Source: JBAZWV01 sp964393325
Lineage (GTDB): Bacteria; Patescibacteriota; Patescibacteriia; 2-12-FULL-60-25
Length of the DNA: 45,523 nt
Direction of reading: 5' to 3'
NCBI GenBank assembly: GCA_964393325.1
Contig: CAYMTE010000008.1
Location: forward strand, 1-45,523
A program made the position numbers and the translations under genes. The notes under the pieces were generated by a model. It saw only the letters and a list, made by a program, of their open reading frames with translations. It was not told the DNA's origin and did no database searches. Position 1 is the stretch's first letter. Each line of letters begins with the position of its first letter. This document shows positions 7,351-14,614 of this stretch, piece by piece.

Positions 7351-7405
7351 GGGGCGCGTACATTCTTTGCTTCATCACGAAGTTCATAGATTTTAGGAGG
7401 CACCA

Positions 7406-8371
7406 ATGACGTTTATGAGCAAGAATCTGGGTATCCGAACCGCTCTTCGTGCGTCCGGTGTGACGCAGGGGCGCTTGGCGGAGATCTACCACATGGTCCT
7501 CGCCGAGTACGATGCCCTCGCTCCGGCGTTGCCGGATGCGATGGCGTGGAAGACCCAGAAACCGGCGCACGCACGTGAGTGCGGGCAGGAGGCGCGGGAG
7601 TTCGCGCCGATCCTCGGGTTCAACGACCTCGAGGCGGCGTACTTCGCCATCCCGTTCGCGGCGCACGACCTCGGTCGCATGATCGAGGGGTTGCGCAAGT
7701 GCATCGTTCCCAATGCGCCGAAGGCGCTGCGCGTGACGCTTCCCGCGGGGTTCCGCGAGCGGTGGCCGCTCATCGACAAGCCGTCTCGGATGCATGGCGA
7801 CGACAGCGCGGAGCTGCTCCGGCCTCTTCTTGGTTCCTTCGCGGACACCGAGATCGGTTGCTGGACGCTCCTCGCGGTTCAGCGGCACTCCGACGTCCAC
7901 AACCCGACGCTCGAGCAGGTTGGGGGCGTCGCCGAGGCGCTCGCGCTCTGCAACGTGCTCCGCGACCTCGACAAGGTCGAGGGGTTCCGTCAGGCGAAAG
8001 ACTACACCTCGAACCCCGAGCGCAAGGCGAAGGAGCGTCTCCAGAACTGGCCAGAACAGGTCAAGGACGATCCTGCGTGGGGGACGGAGCTCGGTCGGAT
8101 CGATCCCGACGACGCGCTCGACGCCTTCATCGATGGGAAGGCCGTGGATCGCAGCAAGAGCCGCTCGTACGAGCGGTACATGCTCCAGTACCTCGGCTGG
8201 GCGAAGTCGATCGTGGACGAGGACATGCTCCAGCTCGCCCTTCACGAGGGTGGGCCGCAGACGGTCGCCGCGTACTTGCTCCGGCAGCTCAAGGATGTGC
8301 CGGAGCAGCGTCGCCGGCTCTTCCAGGATCTCGAGACCTGGAAGGGTGGCGTTCTCCTTCGTAAACCGTAG
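7406..8371 (+). CDS. HD-domain phosphohydrolase-like protein
   Basis: A 321-residue protein with an HD metal-binding core: His55 (PAHARECG), H87-D88 in FAAHDLGRM, H130 (RMHGDD), H161 (QRHSD) and D189 in LRDLDK. Such domains hydrolyse phosphate esters or cyclic and modified nucleotides; the substrate cannot be told here. The rest is alpha-helical, with a C-terminal EGGP-x-x-V-x-x-YL block shared with the divergent paralogue at 6292. The start is set by AGGAGG 5 nt before the ATG. Codon choice (CTC, GAG, GTC, AAG) differs sharply from the core genes and leaves long open frames on other strands. A strong terminator follows. The back-to-back layout suggests joint control with the HG variant. Confidence 0.75.
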   Translation: MTFMSKNLGIRTALRASGVTQGRLAEIYHMVLAEYDALAPALPDAMAWKTQKPAHARECGQEAREFAPILGFNDLEAAYFAIPFAAHDLGRMIEGLRKCIVPNAPKALRVTLPAGFRERWPLIDKPSRMHGDDSAELLRPLLGSFADTEIGCWTLLAVQRHSDVHNPTLEQVGGVAEALALCNVLRDLDKVEGFRQAKDYTSNPERKAKERLQNWPEQVKDDPAWGTELGRIDPDDALDAFIDGKAVDRSKSRSYERYMLQYLGWAKSIVDEDMLQLALHEGGPQTVAAYLLRQLKDVPEQRRRLFQDLETWKGGVLLRKP

Positions 8372-8396
8372 GTCTACGCAAGATCTGCGTCTTATA

Positions 8397-8440
8397 CCGC
8401 TTCCATGACAATACCGTGTCGTGGAGGCGGTTTTTTTCTT
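8397..8440 (+). terminator. Terminator of the HD-domain gene
   Basis: Long stem CCGCTTCCATGACA against TGTCGTGGAGGCGG (8397-8430, G-T pairs included) followed by seven T. Confidence 0.9.
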
Positions 8441-8490
8441 GTCTTGCCTCGTGTGCAAATCCGGGATACCCTGAATATATACCTGATTTT

Positions 8491-9441
8491 ATGTCTTCTT
8501 TTTCTCTTGCGACGCGGGCTGTTGGGGCGATGTTGTGTGTTTCATTGTTCGGAGCAGGATGCGTGTCGCGTATCGTATCTCCAGAGCAAAAGGCATCTGG
8601 ACCGCAGGCATCAACATTTGAAAATGTGACGCCCGCGGAAGCGTCAAAGCGTATCAATTTGGTTCATGGGTCGGTGATTGAAATGCGCTCTACGTTTTTG
8701 GGTTTTGGCGCGAAACTCGCGGCTGCTCTTGCAGGAGAAAAGAAAGAGGGAACGCGCGTGATCGTAATCGATCGATTTGCGCCAGGCGTGCTTGCATCGC
8801 TTGAGTGGAAGCTCTCCAGCAAAGTGGAGGCGACATCTTCAATAAAGGCTCGCGAAGATGCGCGAAAGGCAAAACAACCCGAGCCGGAGCCGATCATGGT
8901 GGATCAGACGGTTCTTGGAAATTTAATCGCGATTAATTTGAAGGACGCGCATAGTTTAATGCTCCCAGCGTATTGGCCGGAGAAAGCGGAAGGATCGGCG
9001 ATGGAAACGAGTGCGATCTGGTTGTCGAAAGATGTGTATGAGGGGCTGTCCCGCAATCGCGTTGCGACGCTCGATATCGGCATTCTCGATCCTGCGCTTC
9101 AGGGCGTCGTTGCCACTTCGGCTGAGTTTAAAAAAGCATTGAACCTGCTTCAGGGACAGGTAAAAACCATTGAAGATCGCACAGATGTATTTAAACTCAC
9201 GGGCGATGCGGATCCGTCGGAATGGACGCTGCGTGTGAATGGGCAAGATGTGAAGGTTGAAGTCTTGAAGGCGCGCACATGGTTTGGAGAGATTGTGGTG
9301 TTGAACAATCCGCAGAATCCATTGATTCTGAAAGCGACGTTGAATCCGGCAATGGCAAGTCTCGCGAATGTGCTTAATCTCGGGGCGTTGCAAGCCTTGT
9401 TCGGGTACGAGGTGACGGCATTGAACGACGTCCAAATGTAA
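8491..9441 (+). CDS. Putative lipoprotein of unknown function
   Basis: A 316-residue protein with a signal peptide ending at a lipobox-like GAGC (about residues 20-23), so it is probably lipid-anchored on the outer face of the membrane; the position three before the Cys is not the usual Leu, so a soluble secreted form remains possible. The mature part is mixed alpha/beta with no motif I recognise; a Lys/Glu/Pro-rich segment lies near residues 110-130. The frame opens earlier (8416) but the upstream part overlaps the HD terminator, so the ATG at 8491 is used. TATATA lies 9 nt upstream, compatible with a leaderless mRNA. It converges on the unknown gene at 9469. Lgt for lipidation is encoded at 40788. 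Confidence 0.6.
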   Translation: MSSFSLATRAVGAMLCVSLFGAGCVSRIVSPEQKASGPQASTFENVTPAEASKRINLVHGSVIEMRSTFLGFGAKLAAALAGEKKEGTRVIVIDRFAPGVLASLEWKLSSKVEATSSIKAREDARKAKQPEPEPIMVDQTVLGNLIAINLKDAHSLMLPAYWPEKAEGSAMETSAIWLSKDVYEGLSRNRVATLDIGILDPALQGVVATSAEFKKALNLLQGQVKTIEDRTDVFKLTGDADPSEWTLRVNGQDVKVEVLKARTWFGEIVVLNNPQNPLILKATLNPAMASLANVLNLGALQALFGYEVTALNDVQM

Positions 9442-9462
9442 AAAATCCCCCGCGAAGGGGAT
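9440..9462 (-). terminator. Terminator of the unknown gene at 9469
   Basis: Minus-strand ATCCCC/GGGGAT stem with a GC-rich loop, then a run of T, immediately after the stop at 9469. Confidence 0.8.
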
Positions 9463-9468
9463 AGATGC

Positions 9469-10104
9469 TCAAGGGATAAGGACGGTCCATTGATCGTCCT
9501 TTTGCTTTGTGTTCGCGAGCGGTATTGCTCGCGACAACAGGAGCAGCGGGCGCTTCACGTGTTGTTTTACGAGCGCGGTCTGCCCGTTTGCCGTCAGATT
9601 GAGGTAGCAGGCGATGGTCGCCTCAACCGATTCCCGGGCATGCGTTGAGATCGTTTTGATGACCAGATTGTTCGCATACGCCTGGTCGAGACGGCTCTCG
9701 ACACGATTCGCGAATACGTACATGAGCATGGTGCTCAGAGAGAGGCTGAAGTCGCCGAGCGTTCGGAAGGGGATTACGGAACCGCCAACAACCGCTGCGC
9801 CTCCGCACGCTCCTATCATCGCCTTGCTGAACCCGTCGCCGATCGCGTTGGGCAGGAGGAGCCTCTCTTCCGTGGATGAACGCATCCCGATCCGAATGCG
9901 TTTTGGAACGACGGTTGTTGTATCCGTGACGCACAGGATCGCGTCACGAAGTTCCTCGTTTTTCACCGGATAGGTGTCATCGAGCGCATATCCTTGTTCG
10001 ATCGTTCGGAGAAGCGGCTCAAGGAGCTGCAACGCGGGATCGATGATGTGTTTGTCCAGGGCAAATTTTGTCAGATTCCCCCGGAGTTCTGCGCGGTTAA
10101 TCAT
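9469..10104 (-). CDS. Unknown protein with glycine-rich hydrophobic segment
   Basis: A 211-residue protein that I do not recognise. The first 80 residues look helical and soluble; residues about 85-130 form a Gly/Ala-rich hydrophobic stretch (GDGFSKAMIGACGGAAVVGG) that could insert into a membrane; the rest is helical with several His and Lys. Expression signals are strong: TTGACG-17-TACAAA upstream and an AGGAGG core 4 nt before the ATG, unlike most genes in the window. Its promoter -35 overlaps the end of the preceding gene at 10158. It shares this signal type with the HD pair and the gene at 35373. Confidence 0.6.
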   Translation of the reverse strand: MINRAELRGNLTKFALDKHIIDPALQLLEPLLRTIEQGYALDDTYPVKNEELRDAILCVTDTTTVVPKRIRIGMRSSTEERLLLPNAIGDGFSKAMIGACGGAAVVGGSVIPFRTLGDFSLSLSTMLMYVFANRVESRLDQAYANNLVIKTISTHARESVEATIACYLNLTANGQTALVKQHVKRPLLLLSRAIPLANTKQKDDQWTVLIP

Positions 10105-10132
10105 TCACCCTCCTCTGTAAGGGGCTAGGAAT

Positions 10133-10161
10133 TTTGTACGCAAAATACGTGTCGTCGTCAA
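10133..10161 (-). promoter_or_regulatory. Promoter of the unknown gene at 9469
   Basis: Minus-strand TTGACG (10156-10161), 17-bp spacer, TACAAA (10133-10138), followed by a leader carrying GGAGG at 10109-10113. Confidence 0.5.
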
Positions 10162-10697
10162 GCCGAGACGCGCGCGGCAAACACGGGGTGAACGTGTCGG
10201 AGGTAGAGCTTGTTTCGAATCGGTCGAAGCGCTTCGATGTCGCGGCGGAGCATTTCTTTGAGATGCTGTTCGCTGGTTGTTTGCCAACGCAAGAGGAGCG
10301 CGGTGTATCTCGATTCGACGATGCGCATCGCGTCTTCAATGATATGTGAGGATGCATCGGGTTGGAGCGCCTCTTCCACGTGCTGCCATCCTTCGTCGTG
10401 AAGACGCGTATGCATGTCCATGCTGCGCAGCAGTTCGTGTACGGATCGATGATCGGGAGGAATGTTCGTCACCGCGCGGATGAGTCCACGGAGCTTGTCG
10501 CGCTCCTCGTCGCTCGTCGCGTTGCGCAAATCTTCGAGTAAGACGGGTTCGATGTTCCAGGCGTCGCATTGAAAGAGATCCGCACAGAGATATTCTCGTT
10601 GTGTATCGACAAGATACGACGAAACATCGGCAACTACGTAGACCCCGTCTGTTTTGCCGAGGGTCTCACGGAAAGGATTGCCGGTGCGCGTTTCCAT
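10158..10697 (-). CDS. Unknown protein in the era operon
   Basis: A 179-residue soluble protein with no family I recognise. It is rich in Asp, Glu, Arg and His and predicted mostly helical; the first 35 residues may form a beta-hairpin-like start (VYVVADVSSYLVDT). The ATG follows the era stop by one base, so it is co-transcribed and probably translationally coupled. No catalytic motif is visible. There is no Shine-Dalgarno. It is kept as a real gene because of its tight coupling to era and clean frame. Confidence 0.6.
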   Translation of the reverse strand: METRTGNPFRETLGKTDGVYVVADVSSYLVDTQREYLCADLFQCDAWNIEPVLLEDLRNATSDEERDKLRGLIRAVTNIPPDHRSVHELLRSMDMHTRLHDEGWQHVEEALQPDASSHIIEDAMRIVESRYTALLLRWQTTSEQHLKEMLRRDIEALRPIRNKLYLRHVHPVFAARVSA

Positions 10698-10698
10698 A

Positions 10699-11559
10699 TT
10701 ACGCGAATCGTTCGGGCCACTTTGGATCCACCTTTACGTTCAGCTCAAGAAATACTTTTGCTTGAAGAACGTCTTCCAATTCTTTTCGCGCTTTCATGCC
10801 GATCTCTTTGATCTTCTGTCCTTTTGCGCCGACGATCATTCCTTTGTAGCGATCATCCGTTGTCCAGACGGTGGCGTGGATATATTTGGAATCATCCGGC
10901 CGTTCTTCGATATCCTCAACGACAACCTTGGTGGAATAGGGAAGTTCTTTTTCGAGCGAGAGAAACACTTTTTCGCGGATCAATTCTTCTAGCCAGTCTT
11001 TGTGGCGCATGTCGCTAATCTGCAAGTCCGGATAAAAATGTTCGCCCTCACCGATAAGCGCAAAGAGTGAATCGACGAGGAGGTTGAGATTTTTTCCGGT
11101 CTTCGCCGAGACTTCGAGCGTCGATCGTTGGCCGACATCTGCGTCGAACATCGCCTCGCGTGCGGTACGTTCCGCGATCGGCACGTCGGCTTTGTTGACG
11201 ACAGCAATGATTGGGATCGTTGTCGCGCGAAGCATCTTGCGGATCGCTTCTTCTTCGAGTCCGATGTCACGCGTGGGATCCATGACGTACACGATAACGT
11301 CGACGCCCTCGAGCGTTTCTTTGACGAACTCATTGAGCTTCCGTGAGACATGATCTTTCTTTCCAAGAAACACGCCCGGTGTATCCACGAAGACGATTTG
11401 GCCACGTTCATCGTGCAAGATCCCGCGCACAGGATGGCGCGTTGTCTGTGGCTTCGGCGTCACGATGGCGACCTTCGATTTTACGAGCGCGTTTAACAAC
11501 GTGGATTTTCCCACGTTCGATCGCCCAGCTAACATGACAAAACCCGATTTTGTCGGCAT
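10699..11559 (-). CDS. era: GTPase Era
   Basis: Essential GTPase that binds the 3' end of 16S rRNA during small-subunit maturation. G motifs: GRSNVGKST (12-20), DTPG (59-62), NKAD (122-125), SAK (about 152-154). The C-terminal KH domain carries the GMIVGAKGQKIKEIG RNA-binding loop. The 286 residues are slightly short of E. coli Era (301). Switch I reads TTRHPVRGI, as in other Era proteins. It is followed one base later by the unknown gene at 10158. Confidence 0.97.
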   Translation of the reverse strand: MPTKSGFVMLAGRSNVGKSTLLNALVKSKVAIVTPKPQTTRHPVRGILHDERGQIVFVDTPGVFLGKKDHVSRKLNEFVKETLEGVDVIVYVMDPTRDIGLEEEAIRKMLRATTIPIIAVVNKADVPIAERTAREAMFDADVGQRSTLEVSAKTGKNLNLLVDSLFALIGEGEHFYPDLQISDMRHKDWLEELIREKVFLSLEKELPYSTKVVVEDIEERPDDSKYIHATVWTTDDRYKGMIVGAKGQKIKEIGMKARKELEDVLQAKVFLELNVKVDPKWPERFA

Positions 11560-11594
11560 TGAGATGAGTATAGCAAGAAAACAGAGATTCCGGA

Positions 11595-13040
11595 TTATGT
11601 CCGGCTCTGAACGGTATTACCGTTTTTGACGAGCTTTGTCACGACTTCTACATGTGGCGTTTGTGGGAAGAGATCTAACGCCTGAATGGATTCGACGCGG
11701 TAGGCTGTTTTGAACTCTTTCAGCTCTTCGACGAGGCGGTGATAGTTACACGAAACGTAGATGATGGTTTGCGGCGCTTTTTCGAGCACGGTCTTCACGA
11801 CGCGCGGATGGAGACCGGCGCGGGGAGGATCGAGGATGAGGGTATCTGCGTCGATATCTTTCCACGAGAGATCTTCTGCGGGACCGGATACAAACGAACA
11901 TCGATCCGCGACGCCATTTGCCGCTGCGTTTATCTTCGCGAGCTCGATCGCTTCGGCGTCGATTTCAAAACCGGAAATTTTTACGCTCGGGTTTTGTTTT
12001 GCAAGCGCGATGCCGAAGAATCCGAGTCCACAGTAGAGGTCTAAAATGTTATTCCGACTGGAGCGTAGCGGAGCGGAGGCATCGCCTCGCGGATCGACGG
12101 GTTCTCCTTGTGTTGGTTGGGATGACGCGAGGGTGATGACGAGGTCCTGGAGCTTCGCCGCCATGGCGGTGTTCGTCTGGAAAAACGAGTTTGGAGCAAT
12201 GCGATAGCGGACGCCGTTTACGTCCTCATGAAAGAACGATTCGCCTTTGAGCGCGATTGCGCGTTGGACATACGATACGTCCGTGAGGAGCGCTTGCTCG
12301 CCGAGGAGGAGTGATGTGCAACGCGAGCCGAAACGATCGAGGATCGTGGCTCGTGTGTTCTCATCAAGTTTTTCGAGACTCGAAACGACGAACATGAGCA
12401 GGCGTTCGTTTGTCCGTTTTCCTTCGCGGATCACGAGGTATCGCATGAGCCCCGTGTGGTGCACGGCATCCCACGGTTCGAGGTCGAATTCCTTCATGAA
12501 CGTTCGCGCATCTTCAAGTATCGTTCCGACGTCTGTATTCAAGAGGAGGCACGTTGAGAGGTCGAGGTACCGATTCCATGAACCATATTCTTTCAACCCA
12601 AGCTGGCCAAGCCACCCGACGACGTAATCCATGCGGTTGCGGTAGTACAACGTGTCGTCGCTCGGCATAACCTCTGCGATCCGTTCGTCGTGTCCGGCGC
12701 GTTCCAGCGCGCGGTTGATCATCTCGCGTTTTGTCCGGAGTTGCGCATCATAGGAAAGGTGTTGCCACAAACATCCGCCGCACACGCCCGCGTGCGGACA
12801 CGGTGCGCTGACGCGATCCGGTCCGGGTGTGGCGATGGTTTCGATCTTGGCGATTTTGACGCCGCTATCTCGCTTGAGGAATGTTGCCTCGAGGTCGTCT
12901 CCCACGGCGGAGAACGGAACGGCGACCGTCCCTTTGCCGAGTTGGTATCCTTCGGTTTTTTCGCCGGATAACTCAAAAGTCCCACGACCTTTGTCGTCGT
13001 ACCCGGTGACGGTTCCGTGAATGCGGTGGCCAAATTTCAT
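11595..13040 (-). CDS. TrmA/RlmD-type RNA uracil-5-methyltransferase with repeat insertion
   Basis: SAM-dependent m5U methyltransferase acting on 23S rRNA or tRNA. Order: TRAM domain (about 1-75), iron-sulfur Cys set (C81, C87, C90, and C164 in LSTC), central RNA-binding part, then the Rossmann domain with motif I LDLYCGLGFFG, DPPRAGLHP and the catalytic Cys in YVSCNYHRL. Residues about 306-331, just before motif I, are a low-complexity Ser/Pro/Arg stretch encoded by a dispersed repeat copy (12048-12126) that keeps the frame. The start is taken at 13040 (MKFGHRIHG), leaving a 47-nt gap to the divergent SpoU gene; the frame is open to 13088. Fold and chemistry are firm; target base (U747, U1939 or U54) is not. 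Confidence 0.88.
   Translation of the reverse strand: MKFGHRIHGTVTGYDDKGRGTFELSGEKTEGYQLGKGTVAVPFSAVGDDLEATFLKRDSGVKIAKIETIATPGPDRVSAPCPHAGVCGGCLWQHLSYDAQLRTKREMINRALERAGHDERIAEVMPSDDTLYYRNRMDYVVGWLGQLGLKEYGSWNRYLDLSTCLLLNTDVGTILEDARTFMKEFDLEPWDAVHHTGLMRYLVIREGKRTNERLLMFVVSSLEKLDENTRATILDRFGSRCTSLLLGEQALLTDVSYVQRAIALKGESFFHEDVNGVRYRIAPNSFFQTNTAMAAKLQDLVITLASSQPTQGEPVDPRGDASAPLRSSRNNILDLYCGLGFFGIALAKQNPSVKISGFEIDAEAIELAKINAAANGVADRCSFVSGPAEDLSWKDIDADTLILDPPRAGLHPRVVKTVLEKAPQTIIYVSCNYHRLVEELKEFKTAYRVESIQALDLFPQTPHVEVVTKLVKNGNTVQSRT
12048..12126. repeat. 79-bp dispersed element inside the methyltransferase gene, copy 3
   Basis: Bounded by GTTATTCCGAC and GGTTGGGATGAC (reverse complement GTCATCCCAACC), matching the ends of the copies at 4916 and 6181. 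The interior shares AGCGGAGCGGAGG with copy 1. It adds about 26 codons without a stop or frameshift on the coding strand. Confidence 0.7.
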
Positions 13041-13087
13041 GCTGGGAGGGTAGTCAATTTTTCGGATTTCGTATAGGGTGCGTACCA

Positions 13088-13537
13088 ATGCCGGAATTAC
13101 ATGTCATTGCCAACGACATCCGCTCGCGGGAAAATGTGGGTGCGATCTTTCGTACCTGCGAGTTTTTGGGCGTAGCGAAGTTGTGGCTTACGGGCTACAC
13201 GCCGGCGCCGCCCGATCCGCGTTTGCAGAAAGTGTCCCTTGGAGCCGAGCGCACGGTTTTTTGGGAGCAGGCGACGGATGTTGTTTCTGTGATTGAACGT
13301 CTCCGATCTGATGGTGTGCGCATCGTTGGATTGGAGCTCGATGATCGTTCGGTATCTCTCTCGAGCTACGTCGTTCCGGAACGCCTCGCGTTGTTGCTCG
13401 GAAACGAGGTGACAGGCATTCCGCCGTCGCTGCTACGTTCCTGTGATGATATCGTGTCGATCGCGAAGCTGGGAAAGAAAGAATCGTTGAACGTTTCGGT
13501 TGCGGCGGGTATTGCAATATGGAAGGTGTTGAACTGA
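13088..13537 (+). CDS. SpoU/TrmH-family RNA ribose methyltransferase
   Basis: A short (149-residue) SPOUT enzyme that transfers methyl from SAM to a ribose 2'-OH in tRNA or rRNA. The three SpoU motifs are visible: NVGAIFRTC (17-25), LLLGNEVTGIP (102-112) and the knot-forming IAKLGKKESLNVSVAAGIAIW near the C-terminus. There is no N-terminal L30-like domain, so it resembles TrmL or minimal TrmH more than RlmB. TATAGG lies 10 nt before the ATG. The next gene begins one base after the stop, so the two are co-transcribed. Substrate unknown. Confidence 0.9.
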   Translation: MPELHVIANDIRSRENVGAIFRTCEFLGVAKLWLTGYTPAPPDPRLQKVSLGAERTVFWEQATDVVSVIERLRSDGVRIVGLELDDRSVSLSSYVVPERLALLLGNEVTGIPPSLLRSCDDIVSIAKLGKKESLNVSVAAGIAIWKVLN

Positions 13538-13538
13538 C

Positions 13539-14273
13539 ATGAAATTATCCATTGTTATTCCGACGAAAAACGAAGAGGTGCATCTTCCGAAACTTCTTGA
13601 GTCGATCAAGTCGCAGATATTTTTGGATTACGAAATTATTGTGGCAGACGCGCATTCTTCGGATCGAACGGTAGAGATTGCGACGTCGTACGGCGCGCGC
13701 GTCGTCGAAGGTGGTATGCCGGGACCGGGACGAAATCGCGGCGCGTTGCACGCGCAGGGAGAGATTATTGCGTTTTTTGATGCGGATGTTGTATTGCCCT
13801 CCACGCGATTCCTGCAAGAGTCGCTTGAGGAGATGGATCGGAAGCGCCTTGATGTTGCTACGTGCAAGGTAAAGCCGTTGAGTCGCAAGCCAATCGATCG
13901 CGCGTTCCATGAAGTCTACAACGCGTTCGTGATCGCAACCGAAAAGCTTCGTCCACATGCGCCAGGATTTTGTATCTTGGTACGGCGCGACGCGCATCGA
14001 GGGATCAACGGGTTTGATGAAGAGGTTGTCTTTGCCGAAGATCATGATTACGTTCAGCGTGCGGCAAAGAATGGACACCGGTTTGGTGTCTTGCGCTCCC
14101 ATCCGATCGCCGTATCCGTTCGTCGTCTCGAGAAGGACGGACGTCTCGCGATTGCCGTGAAGTATATTTTTGGGGAAGTCCACATGCTTACGAAAGGATC
14201 CTTCAAGGAGATGCCGTTTGAATACGACATGGGTGGTTCGGAAAAGGATCCGAACAACGAAGATGTAACGTAG
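13539..14273 (+). CDS. Family 2 glycosyltransferase
   Basis: GT-A-fold transferase with the N-terminal LSIVIPTKNEE, the nucleotide-binding DAHSSDRT (37-44), the metal-binding DAD (81-83) and a downstream FAEDHDY acidic motif. No strong transmembrane segment is present; a weak hydrophobic and basic region follows residue 195. It would add a sugar to a lipid or polysaccharide of the envelope. It starts one base after the SpoU stop and is followed 5 nt later by the Rieske gene and then murJ, so it is probably part of an envelope-linked transcript. Acceptor and donor unknown. Confidence 0.88.
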   Translation: MKLSIVIPTKNEEVHLPKLLESIKSQIFLDYEIIVADAHSSDRTVEIATSYGARVVEGGMPGPGRNRGALHAQGEIIAFFDADVVLPSTRFLQESLEEMDRKRLDVATCKVKPLSRKPIDRAFHEVYNAFVIATEKLRPHAPGFCILVRRDAHRGINGFDEEVVFAEDHDYVQRAAKNGHRFGVLRSHPIAVSVRRLEKDGRLAIAVKYIFGEVHMLTKGSFKEMPFEYDMGGSEKDPNNEDVT

Positions 14274-14278
14274 CGCGC

Positions 14279-14614
14279 ATGCCTATTACTCGAAAATTGC
14301 CGGTGTGCCGCGTTGGCGATATCGCTGAAGGAACAGCGAAGACGTTTCGATTCGGCATCCAAAATGGGATCGCGTATAATGATCACGGGACGCTGAAGGC
14401 GTACGTTAATTTTTGTACGCACGCCGGCGGACCGTTGGATCTCGTGTCTGCGACGCGATTTCGGTGTCGGTGGCATGAATCGGATTTTGATCCGTCGACC
14501 GGCGAGCGGCTCTGTGGTCAGGCGCCGGAAGGAACGAAATTAAAACCGATTCAGCTCGTGACGGAGGGTGATCAGGTATTTGCAATCCTAGAACTCACGA
14601 ACGAATTTGAATGA
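14279..14614 (+). CDS. Rieske-type [2Fe-2S] ferredoxin
   Basis: A 111-residue single-domain Rieske protein. Cluster ligands are C46/H48 in FCTHAGG and C63/H66 in CRWHES, the standard C-x-H and C-x2-H pairs, and the GxxxxPE/KPI region closes the domain (APEGTKLKPIQL). No membrane anchor or oxygenase partner is visible, so it is likely a soluble electron carrier. The stop overlaps the murJ start (ATGA). Its redox partner is not evident; the thioredoxin reductase is far away at 41547. Confidence 0.88.
   Translation: MPITRKLPVCRVGDIAEGTAKTFRFGIQNGIAYNDHGTLKAYVNFCTHAGGPLDLVSATRFRCRWHESDFDPSTGERLCGQAPEGTKLKPIQLVTEGDQVFAILELTNEFE

Noticed and set aside
7579..8364. 261-codon open frame overlapping the HD gene in another plus frame
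   Set aside because: Arg/Ala/Gly-rich shadow frame produced by high GC at third positions; no domain and no initiation site.
7334..8458. 374-codon open frame antisense to the HD-domain gene
   Set aside because: It mirrors the G/C-ending codons of the real gene, runs across its promoter region and terminator, has low-complexity Arg/Glu-rich content and no initiation signal.
6292..10104. The accessory stretch as a prophage or integrative element
   Set aside because: No integrase, capsid, terminase or attachment repeat was found, and the adjacent tRNA lies 6 kb away with other genes between.
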